From Salvia splendens (taxonomy: Eukaryota > Streptophyta > Magnoliopsida > Lamiales > Lamiaceae): a stretch of DNA of 64,000 nt. Position numbers and translations under genes: made by a program. Positions 21,105-33,602 of this stretch are shown piece after piece. Below the pieces are notes generated by a model. The model was not told the origin of the DNA. It saw only the letters and a list, made by a program, of their open reading frames with translations, and did no database searches. The stretch spans positions 31,593,322 to 31,657,321 of the forward strand of contig NC_056032.1 of the NCBI RefSeq assembly GCF_004379255.2, given 5' to 3'. Position 1 is the first letter of the stretch. Every line of letters begins with the position of its first letter.

Positions 21105-23029
21105 TGCACTATTTATTAGCACTAAAAATACTTGCAAGTATACAAGGTAAATCTAGTATAGCTAAAGGTCAGTACCGGGATGTCGAACACATGGAATAAG
21201 ATTGCAACTGTCTATTTTATACTAGGCGTCATATACTATCTAGAGACACAAAACGTTTTTGGGTTGATTAATTAAACTAGACAGAAATAAATAAATAAAA
21301 CAGAAAGCCGGTCATTGAAGCCATGCATCAAAGGATTCACTCAAGACATGAACCATGGATAAATTGGGTCCCCAAGAAGAGGGCAAAGCCATGCTAAAGA
21401 GTTAAGTTGCAGTTGAAGCAGGATTCAAATAGTAATCATCCTATCAGAGGATGACATCCAAACTCTCTACAAAGAGCATTGTCTTCGTCTTCGAAAAAGC
21501 ATTGCATGAGTACCTTGCACGCTTCAATCGGAGTTCGGTGGAGAGAGTTATGCCTGTTTTACAAAAGTTGCGTATTGAAGCGTTCAATGGGGCGACAGAG
21601 CCTCTAAGCGGGCCGGGTGGCCTCCAAATTACCTTACCCGAGATGGGTCAACTAACTAATGTCTTAATATTCAAAAGAACTTCGCGTGAGTACCTCGCAG
21701 ACTCAACTTTTTTAAACACAAATATACCCGCAACTGTACGGGGCTACTGTAGCAAATAGCAAGCAAGAGTATTGTATCCATAAAGACAAAATGTGTAAAC
21801 CTAAGTATCACAAACCAATCTCAACTACTATCTAGACGAATCAAAAGGGTTTGGATTTCTAATTCTACTAAAAGTAAAAGCATAAACAATAATTAAAACA
21901 ACTATAAGTAAACAAGAGCAACTTAAAACAAATAAGAACAGATACACGATGAAAACCAAGAATTGGAGAATTAGAATCCTACGGGGTCGATAACAACTAT
22001 CCTATGTTCGATCAATGTTCAAACTATGCCAACAAAGGGTCTCAAGAGTTACTAAGCTATCACATATGTAAACCCATATCTTCTCCCGAAGAATACAATT
22101 TGTAGATTGCTACTTAGAACCGATGTCTCCCTCCTAGAACTAAGGCAACAACTCCTAAATCTCACAAGATAATTGGCTCCATTCAAAGGCTCAAATCTCT
22201 TGATTATATTAGCAAAGAGGTCAAATTCTCATCTTTCAAATTAAACTACTCATCTCCCGATTATTTTATTAGAATCCACATGCATTTATAAGGTGATTAG
22301 TAAAATAAATGTATAAGCACAAGAGAAATTGAAATAAATAGATAAACGAAATCAATTAAACATAAGAATCATTGTATCTCCCCTGTAGAACTTTACGGAA
22401 GATTTAGCCACACATGTTCATCACAAAAGTTGAATAACAAAAGGATGAAACATCATAAAAACTAAACTAGGTGTTTGGGGAATCTTGATGGGAACCTCCG
22501 TCTTCAAACCTTTGAATGAATTGGGGAAGTTCAATCTTGAATCATTATTCTCAAAGTTGTTTTTCTCTTTCTTGAGTTGTGGGAATGGTGAATGATGAAT
22601 GATGATGGGAAAATCGTCCAATAAGTTATATATTTCATTCCCTAAGTTTCCAAACATGAATAGGCATCATAAAAATCCTCATTTTCCACTTTACAGAGTG
22701 GGTCGCTCGGTGCTGGAGGCGATGCCCGAGTGGGCCGCTCCAACTCTCTAGATGGGGACCGCTTTTTGCTCTTCTCGAGCGGGCCGCTCGAGGTAGGGTG
22801 GTTGAGTGGAGCGGCCCTCTCCAAGTCTCTGTCATGGGGCTGCTTCGGCACCTTCCGGAGTGGGCCGCTTGGCTTCTGTTCCTCAGCTAAGGGGCCCGCT
22901 CGAGGCACCTGTCTCCGGCTCTATTTCATGCTTAACACAAATTTTCACCTATTTCTTACCATTTACTTAACAAACTCTTCATATAACCTATTGATGTAAA
23001 ATTAACACAAATAAGGACTTCAGATTACT
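21105..23029 (-). repeat. Athila-type LTR region, possibly two overlapping LTRs
   Basis: The first 100 bases closely follow the LTR at 383 (TGCACTATTTATTAGCAC, TAGTATAGCTAAAGGTCAGT). A second start-like motif (ACCCGCAACTGTACGGGG, about 21728) suggests a second LTR nested here. GC-rich palindromes lie at 22690-22910. The right end at CTCGACA (23029) is only the best CA terminus. A motif near 21518-21585 recurs at 23090-23150 (CAATCGGAGT...GAGAGAGTTATG). ORFs inside look accidental. Confidence 0.45.
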
Positions 23030-23237
23030 AAACTCGACAATAAAAAAATTCATTGCTCAGAAATAAAAAAATAACGAGTTTATCACTCGCACACCTCAAT
23101 CGGAGTCTGGTGAAGAGAGTTATGACCGTTCTACTAAAGTCACGCATTGAAGCATCCATGGCCGGATCTAACATACCCAAAATGTAACTTTTCCCTTCCT
23201 TTATCTTACATCTATAAATAGGCATGTTAGGGTTGTA
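23030..23237. other. Repeat flank without gene
   Basis: Contains the second copy of the CAATCGGAGT...GAGAGTTATG motif; otherwise nothing recognised. Confidence 0.4.
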
Positions 23238-23502
23238 CTCCCTCCGTCCCACTTAAGAAGACACATTTTCCTTTTATAGTTTGTCCCAACTAAGATGACA
23301 CATTTCTTTTTTTGGAAACTTTCTCTCTTCAATTAATACACCCAATCATTTTTTTCCACCCCTATTAAAATATTCATCTTTCTTTCTCTCTATTTTAATA
23401 CTTCCACCCACCTTTTCTCTCTTCAATTAAATACATTAACCAAATACTCCTAAAATCCCGTGCTGGCTAAGGAATGTGTCATCTTAGCCGGGACAGAGGG
23501 AA
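23238..23502. mobile_element. Stowaway-like MITE 1
   Basis: Terminal inverted repeats CTCCCTCCGTCCC / GGGACAGAGGGAA with TA on each side. The interior keeps matched arms (AAGATGACACATT / AATGTGTCATCTT). No coding capacity. Confidence 0.8.
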
Positions 23503-23504
23503 TA

Positions 23505-24168
23505 TTAATTAGAGTTGTGTGAATAGAAAAAAACTCATTGACAGTATTCCTCCTCATATTGAGTTCTTTGTCAGCAGATACATATATATGTCGGCCTAAA
23601 GCGCGTACTTCTGTTTTTTTCTTCTTTAGCAGCATAAGGTTCTCTCCTACTAATGAATCATAAGTACCTATCTATATGATAATGATATGTTTTTTTAGAT
23701 AAGATTAACGACGGGATCTATTATCGCTTTTTTCATGTCCGGATGTTTGGAATTATATAGCTTTGGCTACGGTTGCTTTGTGGTTTACCCACTTGACAGA
23801 AATATGCCACTATTGTGATGTAGCGGAGCTTATGTAGGTGGTTGTTTAAACGAAAGTATATAAGGTTGTCATAAACTTTTTTATAGAGGTCACTGGCTTT
23901 CAAGAGGTCATTTATTCAACGCTTAGTTCTTATGCTTCTTTCAACTTTTTGTTGGGTTGAAACCCCTATCTTTTATGTTATTGTCGCTTATAAAAACTAA
24001 GTCTTGGGTTAATTGTGTATTGGAAAGATTTATATCATTTGGTGTTGGTATCAGATTCAAGTTTTTATTTTTGTAATTATTGTAACTTATCATTTCTTTT
24101 GTTATGTTTGCTTTTTAGCTATGTTCCTTTTGATTCTTACACAACCTTTTAAAAACTCATACATAATA
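23505..24168. other. Intergenic DNA
   Basis: AT-rich, with no gene or clear element seen. Confidence 0.5.
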
Positions 24169-24369
24169 CTCCCTTCGTCCCATAGTAGATGTCACACTAG
24201 AGAAATGGCACGAGATTTTAGGAGATGTTATTTTGTGTGTTAAGTGGTGAGAGAAAATATAATTTTATAATTGATGTGAGAGAGAACATTTTCTAAAAGA
24301 AGAAATGTGACATCTTTTGTGCGACAAACTAAAAAGGAAAGTGTTTCATCTATTATGAGACGTAGGGAG
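24169..24369. mobile_element. Stowaway-like MITE 2
   Basis: Ends CTCCCTTCGTCCC / GACGTAGGGAG, flanked by TA; the right TA (24370-24371) is shared with the next MITE. Confidence 0.75.
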
Positions 24370-24371
24370 TA

Positions 24372-24567
24372 CTCTCTTTGTCCCAAGGAAGATGACCCCT
24401 TCCTTAGGCGGCACGCGATTTTATGCAGTTTTATTTTGTGTGTTGAGTGGAGAGAATAAAGTAATAGAGGGAGAATAAAATATAAATAAATTTAGTAATA
24501 TATTATATTGGGTGAAACAAATCTCAAAGAAAAGTGAGTCATTTTCGGTAGAACAGAAGGGAGGGAG
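24372..24567. mobile_element. Stowaway-like MITE 3
   Basis: Ends CTCTCTTTGTCCC / GAACAGAAGGGAGGGAG with TA on both sides, directly adjoining MITE 2. Both MITEs carry a TTTATTTTGTGTGTT-like interior, so they are related. Confidence 0.7.
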
Positions 24568-24697
24568 TATAAAAGATTGGACACTGAATTGTGTTATGGT
24601 TGGATGATTTACTCTTGATTATTACACAACCTTTTAAAAACTCATATTCTATTCTAACTATACATGAAAGATATATTATAATTCTAGGAAGTATTAA

Positions 24698-27546
24698 TGT
24701 AACGCCCCACTTTTCGAACCCTAATTTTGGAACCGTAAGACGTTGCATTTATTGCTTTGATTGTCACGAATTAAATGATGAATTGTTATGTGATTGATTC
24801 GATGACCTAATTTTGATTTGACCTAGTCAATTTCGTTGATTTTATGGCGTTGCTTAAATTAATTGATGTGGAATGAAATATATTGCGGTGAATTATATTT
24901 TTAAGGGGAGTGAGATTTAAGATAGAATCATAAATAATTACCTTGTCCTTTTATTGTGGAAATATTGGTCACTACCAAATTATTGGAGAGAAATTCTATT
25001 TCTTGGATTTAATTATTTATTTTGGGATAATTATCCAAATTAAATCCTAAAGCCTAATTACCTTACTTCCTTCTTGATAAAAATCGGCTCCTATTATTTT
25101 CTTAGGGGGATTCGAAATCTCCTAATTTGTAGGAGAGGGAAATTATTCATTATTTATTTTGATCTCTTAATTATTTCTTTCCATGTTTTAATTGGAATGT
25201 CCTAGCAAATCTTTCCCTACTCTATTTTATTAAAGATTTGGAAATTTTTCCTTGTGGAAAGAATATTTCACACGCCTACTATCATATTATTTGGGAGGAT
25301 TTTTATTAATTTTCCTGCTCCGTATTATTTTATTCTGCTCCGTGAAAACACCAAATTTAAATCAAAGGCTAATTAAATAGCCATGATTTTCGAAATATCC
25401 TCCTTATTTCTCCATCAATTACACGCCAATTACCTCCATCAAATCTCCCCAAATCTCTCACATCTTTATTGTGATTATTCTCCAATTATTCTCTAATTAA
25501 TTGGGAGATATTCTATTCTCTAAACTCTATAAATAAAAGACTCCTAAACCCTACCTCAAATCACACGCCTCCCACCTCAATCACACGCCCCCTCCCTCTT
25601 CTCCACTCTCCCACACTTGTTCTTCTACTCTACTCAAGATCCTTTCGAATTTTCCAAGAGATTGTTGAAGAAGCAAGGTTTTTATTCGTTCCTACCGTTT
25701 GTTTCGTCCAAGAGAGGTAAAAATCAGACCCTATTCTTCTTTCCTCCCCATCTAAACATTCTTTGACTCCCTCATGCATGTAGAGAGTGTAGGGATTTCA
25801 AATCTAAGGGATTCAATCGGTGGGAATTTGTGTGTGTATGTTTGATTGCGCTTTGAATGAATTTGTTTGATGAATTAATAAATCTATGGTGAATGATGTA
25901 TGATGTTATGAGAGCATGAGTATAAGGACCCTTTTGAGCATGTTTGTGTGTTAAACCCATGAAAAGGTTGATTTTGAATAAATAGGGATAAACCCTAATT
26001 CGAATTTTTAAAGGCATGAAAAGCTGTAAGTTCGGACAGTATGTGCCGATATGCATTTTACAGACCAAATGAACTCCGATTTGATCGATTCTTTTTCCTG
26101 AGTAAATTTGTTGATGTCTTCTATGTTGTGTGTGAATTTCAACTCATTTGGATAAAAGATGGATTTGTGGTGAATTTTTGAAGTTGACTGTGTAATTCTG
26201 CCAGAAAAAGTTTTTTTGTCGACCAGTAGGTTACGTTTTCTATTTGACCAACCAAAAAGGGGTATTTTGACATGAAATTTAAACTGGAAGTTATTTGATG
26301 AGTCTACTGTATTTTGGTAAAGATTTAGCCCCAACGAAAGTCGGGTAAATTTGTAATGATTTTTACAAAATAGTTGCGCAGTGCTGCCAGATTTCTACCT
26401 TTACAAAAACAACTATATTATTATGTTATAAATGACATACATGAATTATATATGTGATGGAGTGATGTGATATGCAAAGAGGTATGCTATGAGGTGAATT
26501 CCATATGTTGATGGGTAAAATGGAAAGTTAGGGACATGCATAAATTTTAAGTCGATGGTTGTGACTGATAAGATATATATATTATCTAAAGGTAATAACT
26601 CGTGCGCGAAGCGTGATAACAAAGGGAAAGCAGTAGTCGAAATCTAAACGGTCGAGGTGGGCTTCTTTTCTACCCTACATTTTTGTGGGTTTTCTTTTAC
26701 TAAAATCTTTTACGTATGACTGTGGAGCTATAAGGGTGGTTTAAAGCGATTATCATGCCGTGATTTGTTTTAACGTGTCTATCTGATGTGGTTGTTGCCA
26801 CTGTTATATAAATCGAATTCGGGTCCTCGTAGGGCCGCAAACCCTACTTGGATTAGTGTACACCTATGGTAGACTGTGTGCTAGCGTACGAGCTGGCCGG
26901 TCTAGTGACCTGGTTTGCGGCCGCATTCTTTGTCATGTATTGGCAGATATGGTTGATGACGATGGGGAAAAATGACTGCGCAGTCGCTATTTTGAACACT
27001 GGAAAATATTTTGGTGCCTCGGGCCTTTATAAAGCTCAAACCCCGATGGTTACCTACGTATGGCATGATAATATGTACTCTTATTTAAAATGTTTTCGGC
27101 ATGAGCCACTGAGTATTTTCAAAAGTACTCAGTCCTGCATATGTTTTCTCTATGTGCAGGTTGAGCAGCGACGAGCGGTTGGTGGTGTTGAGCAGGAAAT
27201 AATAATAAACTATGGTCGTTTTGAAACTCCGAGTGTCGTCGTGTCTTCACACATGACGTCACTCTTCTCTTGGATGCTTCCGCTGTGATGTTTTCTTTAC
27301 ATATACTTTTTATTTAAATTTAAAAACTGTTTCATTTGGGATATTTGCAAACTCGTTACTTATTTTGAATAAATGCTAAACCCTTAGTCATTTACTTGTT
27401 GAACATAAATACTTTTGGTTGTTTTATTTATTAAACTTAAATTATTGGTCAAACTCTTGTTGAAAACCCTAGTCTTCTATGCCTGTCCATTAAGCCCCTT
27501 TAAGTCGCGATCGCCCGCTTTTATTAACCCTAGGGCGGTCGTGACA
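24698..27546 (+). repeat. 5' LTR of copy C
   Basis: TGTAACGCCCCACTTTTCG...GGTCGTGACA, 2849 bp. It holds the promoter TATA box near 25528 and a 140-codon open frame (26866-27288) that also exists in the right LTR; I do not regard that as a gene. Confidence 0.92.
25528..25535 (+). promoter_or_regulatory. TATA box of the 5' LTR
   Basis: TATAAATA in a CTCTATAAATAAAAGACTCC context, followed by CT/AC-rich sequence typical of plant transcript leaders. It is conserved at 35100-35107 in the right LTR. The downstream transcript would enter gag-pol. Confidence 0.55.
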
Positions 27547-27549
27547 GTT

Positions 27550-27561
27550 TGGTATCAGAGC
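27550..27561 (+). other. Primer binding site of copy C, initiator tRNA-Met
   Basis: TGGTATCAGAGC, a perfect match, three bases after the LTR. Confidence 0.9.
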
Positions 27562-28341
27562 CTCAGTTCTTTCCGCTCTGGACCCAAGAGTCTTTTTGAG
27601 TCAAAATCTGTGCATGTGTAATTTGGCTAAATGATAAACATCGGAAGCTCAAACACCACAACTCGTCCCTGCCCAACCAGGAGGAATGAGGTAAAAAGTA
27701 TGTTGATGGAATTTTGATATGAACTGTGAAATGTTGGGAATATCGATGGGAATATTACTCTTGCATGAATGAAAGTACTTCTATGGGGATTTGAGATTAT
27801 ATATCATGTTGAAAATTTTGATTGGAATATGGGTTGATGAATTGATATGATGTGAAATTGATATTTGCGCTTATGCCGAGATGACAAATGTTGTTATGAA
27901 AATAAACTTGTATATGTTACTCGAATTTGCGTTAAACCTATGAGTTGGATGAAATTTTATGATGATGCTTATGCGATTACATTGTGAAACAATATCTATG
28001 ATGGTGAACTTGAGCATGCTACTATACCTAGTTATAAATTGGTGCAATGAATGCAAAACTTTGCGATAATAATGAACGTAGAGATGTGAAATGCTTAGTG
28101 CAAGGCAAGTATCCTATGGGGAAGTCGGCATGCTACGACTCGACGAAACGTGAAAACACACGAACCAATAACCTTGGAATATTCAAAACTTTGACATGAT
28201 GCTACCTACATACCTAAATCTTTTGCTATACATAGCCATCTTCATAGGCATCATGTTCTCAGCATCTCTTTTTTAAACTTAAACCCCATTGCTTCCTTCT
28301 ATCGTTGGACTGATGCTGAGTTTTCTTTGTTGCCCCTTTAG
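27562..28341 (+). other. Untranslated leader of copy C
   Basis: No ORF of note; AT-rich. It leads up to the extra ORF at 28342. Confidence 0.5.
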
Positions 28342-28978
28342 ATGGTCCATCAGTATTATGCCCCGATGCTAAATCGTTACTCCAGCAATAGGGACCACCC
28401 AGTTGAGCGCTACCAAGACTACGAGTGGGATGGGAAGCTTTTCCTTATGTCCTATGTCACCGGATTTTATGATAAGTGGTTGAACGCCTATGCGTATGGG
28501 GGAGCCACCCATCACGAGGGGATCCAAAAGCTCATCCACACTTTACCACCGCCTTGGGACGAGTGGACCGCTCAGGCATCTCGGTTTTTCATATAGTATA
28601 GCCCGCCTGACTACACCGCGCGGGGTGATTTGGTTGGCCTTATAGAGGTGCTACTTCCGGCTATGACAGCTCCCTTTTGACGGACCGCCACGTGCTTCAT
28701 CTCCACATATCTATCCGCCTATTCAAGCCCGCATGCAAAGGAATCGCTGCGACAGGGAGCCACATGTATCCCGTGTTCTTAAGAGAATGAGACTCGGGAT
28801 GCGCGTTTCAGCCCCTCTAAGAATCGACAGAGAGGTTAATGGGATGCCCGGGATAGTACCTCCACCCGTAGGTGTCGAGGAAGAAAGTGAGGAAGAGGAT
28901 CCCGAGGAGGAGGAGGACCCAAATAGAGAGAGCGTTGGAGAGACCGGGGCGAAGGAGGATAAGGATGGAAAAGATTAA
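28342..28978 (+). pseudogene. Extra ORF between primer site and gag of copy C
   Basis: An 84-codon frame starts MVHQYYAPMLNRYSSNRD and ends at TAG 28594-28596; the same frame continues (YSPPDYTARGDLVGLIEVL) to a TGA near 28678. A one-base shift there joins a second frame (DGPPRASSPHIYPPIQARMQ) that runs to 28978 and ends in a very acidic tail (EEESEEEDPEEEEDPN). Together about 210 codons of coherent sequence: an aromatic-rich N-terminal domain, a Pro-rich linker and an acidic tail. I recognise no known family. Standard Tekay elements have no ORF here. It looks like a decayed accessory gene, either acquired or specific to this lineage. Confidence 0.5.
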
Positions 28979-29690
28979 ACATAATAATTCTGGAATATTT
29001 TATTTCGATTTCCCACGTTTTTGATACTTTACCTTTTTGCTTGACTCTAGTTTTTCTCTTTCCACGTTGTTTTACCCTTTTGTTTTCGTGATGCTGGAAC
29101 TAAGACCTCTTGGAGGCAACGTTTGATAATTCTATGGAAATTTTTGTCTTTTGCTATTCTATTGTGCAATAACTCGATACCATTTCTTATTGTTCAAATT
29201 GTGCGATTACCTTTTGCTATACTACATTGTAATCGTCCTTTTCCTAATTGCACAATTATTTGTGACATACTATCTTTGCTACTCGATGGTACAATTGTTT
29301 CTTGTCATAATTTGAAACCAACCTAACCATCTCATTATACAACTGTCTTTTATTGTCCTATTGCACAATCATATCCTACTATCGTTGTCTTTTACTATTC
29401 TATTGAAAGCCTATGATTGCCACTCTATTGTACAAATTGTCTCATATCCTTTACTATCTTGTTGAGCAATCACTCATTTGCTACCTCGCGACGCAATTGC
29501 CTCTTGCTACACCATTCGGTGATTGCTCTCTTGCTATCATTTTATGCAGTTATATTCGATACAGTGTCTTGCAAAAGCTCCTTATTATTCTATGATGCAA
29601 TTTCCCTTTGATTTCCACCTTTCAACTATACCACACAACTGTTCTTGGGATTTCGAATAAATACAATAATAATTCTTGTGATAAATCAGA
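28979..29690 (+). other. Leader with degenerate repeats before gag
   Basis: From about 29130 to 29600 variants of TTTTGCTATTCTATTGTGCAAT recur at irregular spacing of 30-50 bp. Several short frames here result from the repeat and are not genes. Confidence 0.6.
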
Positions 29691-31391
29691 ATGCCGCCAA
29701 GACGTAACATAAGACGTGAGAACCCCGAACCTACCCCTCAGGCGATGGAGGAGAGTGTGACGCAACCCATCCCTCCACCACCACCTTCTCCACCTCCGGT
29801 TGACCGTGAGATCGTGAAGTTGTTCTTAGGTCAGAAACCTCCCGTCTTTGATGGAATGGGAGAGTCGGCCAAGGCCGAATCATGGATACGCTCATTCGAG
29901 CGCATTTTCGTAATCTTGGGGTGCAATGACAAAGAACGGTTGAGTTGTGTGACCTACCAACTAACCGAGTCTGCTGACTTCTGGTGGGACACACGGATAA
30001 AGACAATGCCCCGAGAGCAAGTAACGGAGATGACATGGGAAGGTTTCAAGGCCGAGATGTATAATAAGTATGTGCCCAAGAGCTATCGGAAAGCACAGGC
30101 GGCAGAATTCTACAATTTGACCCAAGGACACATGACTGTGACAGAGTACGACCGTGCACTCAACAACATGACCCGGTACGCACCTGAACAAGTTGATACC
30201 GACGAGAAGCTGGCCGAGAAGTTCCGTGAGGGACTACGGCCAGAGATAAGGATGTCGTTGGCTAGTCGTGGGAGACTTCCCTATGTGGAAGCACTGACCC
30301 TTGCGCTAGACATTGAGGCAGCTATGCCCAATGAGAAAGCGAAGGAAAACACTACTTTGGCACTACCTCCACCACACCACTCCTGAGAGAAGCGCAAGTG
30401 GGAGGGAAACAGAATCCCATATGACAACAAGAGGTATCAGCAGACCCAGAACCAACTGCAATACGGGGGAGGGCAAAACTCATCTAACCAGAGAGGCGAC
30501 TTACGACCCAAGCCACCCCAATGCAACGTGTGCTCCAAGTACCACTTTGGAGAGTGTAGAATCCAGAGCACCCCTAAGTGCTTTAACTGTGAAGGAAACG
30601 GTCACTTCTCTAGAGAATGTCCGAGTAAGAGGGTAACAATGGAGTCGAGGCAGAACACTCAAGGACCCCGCATGCAGCCAAGAGCACCACAAACAGAGTC
30701 AAGGGGAAATCGCGATCAACCTCCGCGACAGCAACAACCCTACCGCCCAAGACTTCCTCCTCGGGCTAGAGCATATGCCTTGAGTCGGAAACAACCCAAG
30801 ATCGAACAAGGGAACCAGGAGAACGGAAACCTGGCAGGTATGGGTAAAATCCTCGACACTTCTATCATTGTGTTGTTTGATACGGGCGCATCGCATTCCT
30901 TCATATCTGATTTATGTGTGGATACTTTGAGCTTGCCTGTTAACAAATCTGAACATAAGATGATAGTGTCTTCACCAGTGGGTGGGACAATAGAAATCTC
31001 ACGAACATGCCCGAACGTAGAAATTATGATGGGAAGCCTTAAGATAGTCGCTCATGATCTGCAAGTTATGGCGATTGGGGACTTTGACGTAATTTTAGGT
31101 ATGGATTGGTTGACCTCGAATTTTGCGACGATTCGTTGTAAGGAGAGACAGATATCTCTACAAGCCCCGGGCAAGGAACCCACCTTATGCTATGGAATCT
31201 CGATGAACCGGCGAACCTCTGTCATTTCCGCACTCCAAGCTAGTACGATGATGAGGAAAGGACGTTCTGCTTATCTTGTCTATCTACAAGGAGAGAAGAA
31301 AGGAGAAAGGAAAATGGAAGACGTAGCCGTCGTACGGGAATTTCTGGACGTTTTTCCCGAAGCCTTGCCTGGACCACCGCCAGATCGATAA
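29691..31391 (+). pseudogene. Copy C gag and protease
   Basis: Starts MPPRRNIRRENPEPTPQAME with a Pro-rich N-terminus. The gag domain covers residues about 40-215 (KAESWIRSFERIFVILGC, ADFWWDTRI, EFYNLTQGHMTVTEYDR). TGA at 30384-30386 (probable CGA) interrupts, and the frame then continues with zinc knuckles (CNVCSKYHFGEC, CFNCEGNGHFSREC) and the aspartic protease (VLFDTGASHSFIS, catalytic Asp near 30880; VILGMDWLTSN). A second nonsense codon, TAA at 31389-31391, ends it at the protease-RT junction (LPGPPPDR). Apart from these two codons the reading frame is unbroken. Confidence 0.85.
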
Positions 31392-33602
31392 TTGGAGTTC
31401 ACCATCGATCTAGCACCAGGGTCGGCATCTGTGTCTAAGGCACCATACAGAATGGCGCCTAAGGAGCTAGAAGAACTCAAGATACAGCTCCAAGAGCTTA
31501 TGGACCTGGGTTTTATTAGACCCAGTATTTCACCATGGGGCGCGCCTGTGCTTTTTGTAAAGAAGAAGGACGGATCAATGAGAATGTGTATCGATTATCG
31601 GGAGCTGAACAAGATGACTCTCAAGAACAAATATCCACTGCCAAGGATAGATGACCTATTCGATCAACTTCGAGGAGCCGGTGTATTCTCGAAGATGGAC
31701 TTAAGGTCCGGATATCATCAGTTGAGAGTCCGACGAGAAGATGTACCAAAGATGGCCTTTCGAACGAGATATGGTCACTATGAATTTGTCGTAATGCCGT
31801 TCGGTTTGACGAATGCACCTGCGGTATTCATGGACTTGATGAACCGAGTGTTTCATCCCTACTTGGATAAGTTTGTCTTGGTGTTCATTGATGACGTGCT
31901 AGTTTACTCGAAGAATGAGAAGGAGCACGAGGAACATCTGCGAATCACCTTGGAGACCTTGAGGAGCCAGAAGTTGTACGCCAAATTCAGCAAGTGTGAG
32001 TTTTGGCTTAAGGAAGTAAATTTCCTTGGTCACATCGTGTCGAAAGAAGGAATTCGAGTAGATCCCGCTAAGGTTGAGGCGGTGCAACAGTGGAAAGCAC
32101 CTTCAACACCAAACGAGATTCGGAGTTTCCTAGGTTTGGCGGGGTACTACCGAAGGTTTATAGAAGGGTTCTCCAAGATAGCGAGGCCCATGACACAACA
32201 ACTCAAGAAGGGAGTGAAAGTCAATTGGACTCCCGAGTGCAAGGCTAGTTTTCAACTCTTGAAGGAAAAGCTAACTAGTGCACCGATCTTAGCTGTGCCA
32301 GAACCTGGAGTGAACTACGTGGTATACACGGACGCTTCGAATGTGGGACTTGGATGTGTGTTGATGCAAAACAACAAGGTGATTGCTTACGCATCCCGAC
32401 AATTGAGACCGCACGAGTTGAACTATCCAACCCCCGATTTTGAGTTAGCAGCAGTGGTACACGCCTTAAAGATTTGGAGATATCATCTCTACGGAGTTCG
32501 ATGTGAGATCTTTACGGACCACAAAAGCCTGAAATATTTCTTCGAGCAAAAGGATTTAAACATGCGACAACGAAGGTGGCTCGAATTGGTGAAGGACTAC
32601 GATTGTGGCATCAACTACCACCCTGGCAAGGCAAATGTAGTGGCAGATGCCTTGAGCCGGAAGAGTCATTCCCAATTGGCCACCTTGCTCACTAAAGAAG
32701 AAAGCCTGGTCCGCGAGTTTAGTAAGATGCGTTTGGAAGTGGTGAGAGCACCAGAAACAGTGGAAGCGCAAATCGCCACTTTAGTTGTTGAACCTGACCT
32801 AAGGTCGAGAAGTATAGAAGCACAACGAAAGGATGCGAAATTTGAGGAAATTCGAGTCGAAGTAAGAACTGGCGAATCGGGGGATTTTCACGAGGAATCC
32901 GACAACGCCCTTACCTTCAAATGGAGACTTTGCGTACCAAGTGACGAAGAACTCAAAAATGAAGTGATGAGTGAAGCACATGAGACTCCTTACACCGCCC
33001 ACCCAGGAAGTACGAAGATGTATCAAGACTTCAAGAAGTCCTTCTGGAGGAATGGTATGAAGAGGGATATAGCGGCATTTGTGGAGCGCTGCTTAGCCTG
33101 CCAACAGGTGAAGGCTCTACATCAACGACCTTACGGGAAGTTGCAACCACTAGAAATCCCCGAGTGGAAATGGGAGCACATTGCCATAGACTTTGTGACA
33201 GCCTTGCCAAAGACGCAAAGAGGGAATACTGCCATATGGGTAGTTATAGACCGACTCACCAAGAGTGCACACTTCATACCGATACCCATAACATATGGAT
33301 CAAACAAGCTAGCTCAAGTGTATATAAAGGAAATAGTGCGACTGCATGGAGTCCCCGTGACGATCACGTCTGACCGTGACCCGAAATTCACATCGAGATT
33401 CTGGATCAGCCTACAACGTGAGCTAGGCACTCGACTGAACTTCAGCACCGCTTTTCACCCGCAGACGGTCGGGCAATCCAAAAGAACGATCCAAACCCTC
33501 AAGGATATGTTAAGAGCCGTGGTGTTGGACCGAGGAGGGAGTTGGGAGTCCGCACTCCCATTGATCAATTCGCCTACAACAACAGTTTCCAGGCAACGAT
33601 AA
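31392..33602 (+). pseudogene. Copy C reverse transcriptase, RNase H and integrase
   Basis: A 736-codon frame in phase with gag. [28 protein letters not shown], catalytic [10 protein letters not shown] near 31884-31910. Connection: [15 protein letters not shown]. RNase [27 protein letters not shown]. Integrase: zinc region with CLACQQVK near 33095, core [11 protein letters not shown] and [13 protein letters not shown], then [11 protein letters not shown]. The residue 35 positions after the second Asp should be Glu but reads Lys (AAA), so strand transfer should be lost even without the stop codons. A one-base loss near 33565 shifts the frame; the ending at 33602 is out of frame. Confidence 0.88.

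Noticed and set aside
26866..27288. 140-codon frame inside the left LTR, also present at 36418-36840
   Set aside because: Its presence in both LTRs follows from their being copies. It has no recognisable domain and lies within U5/leader sequence, so conservation gives no support for coding.
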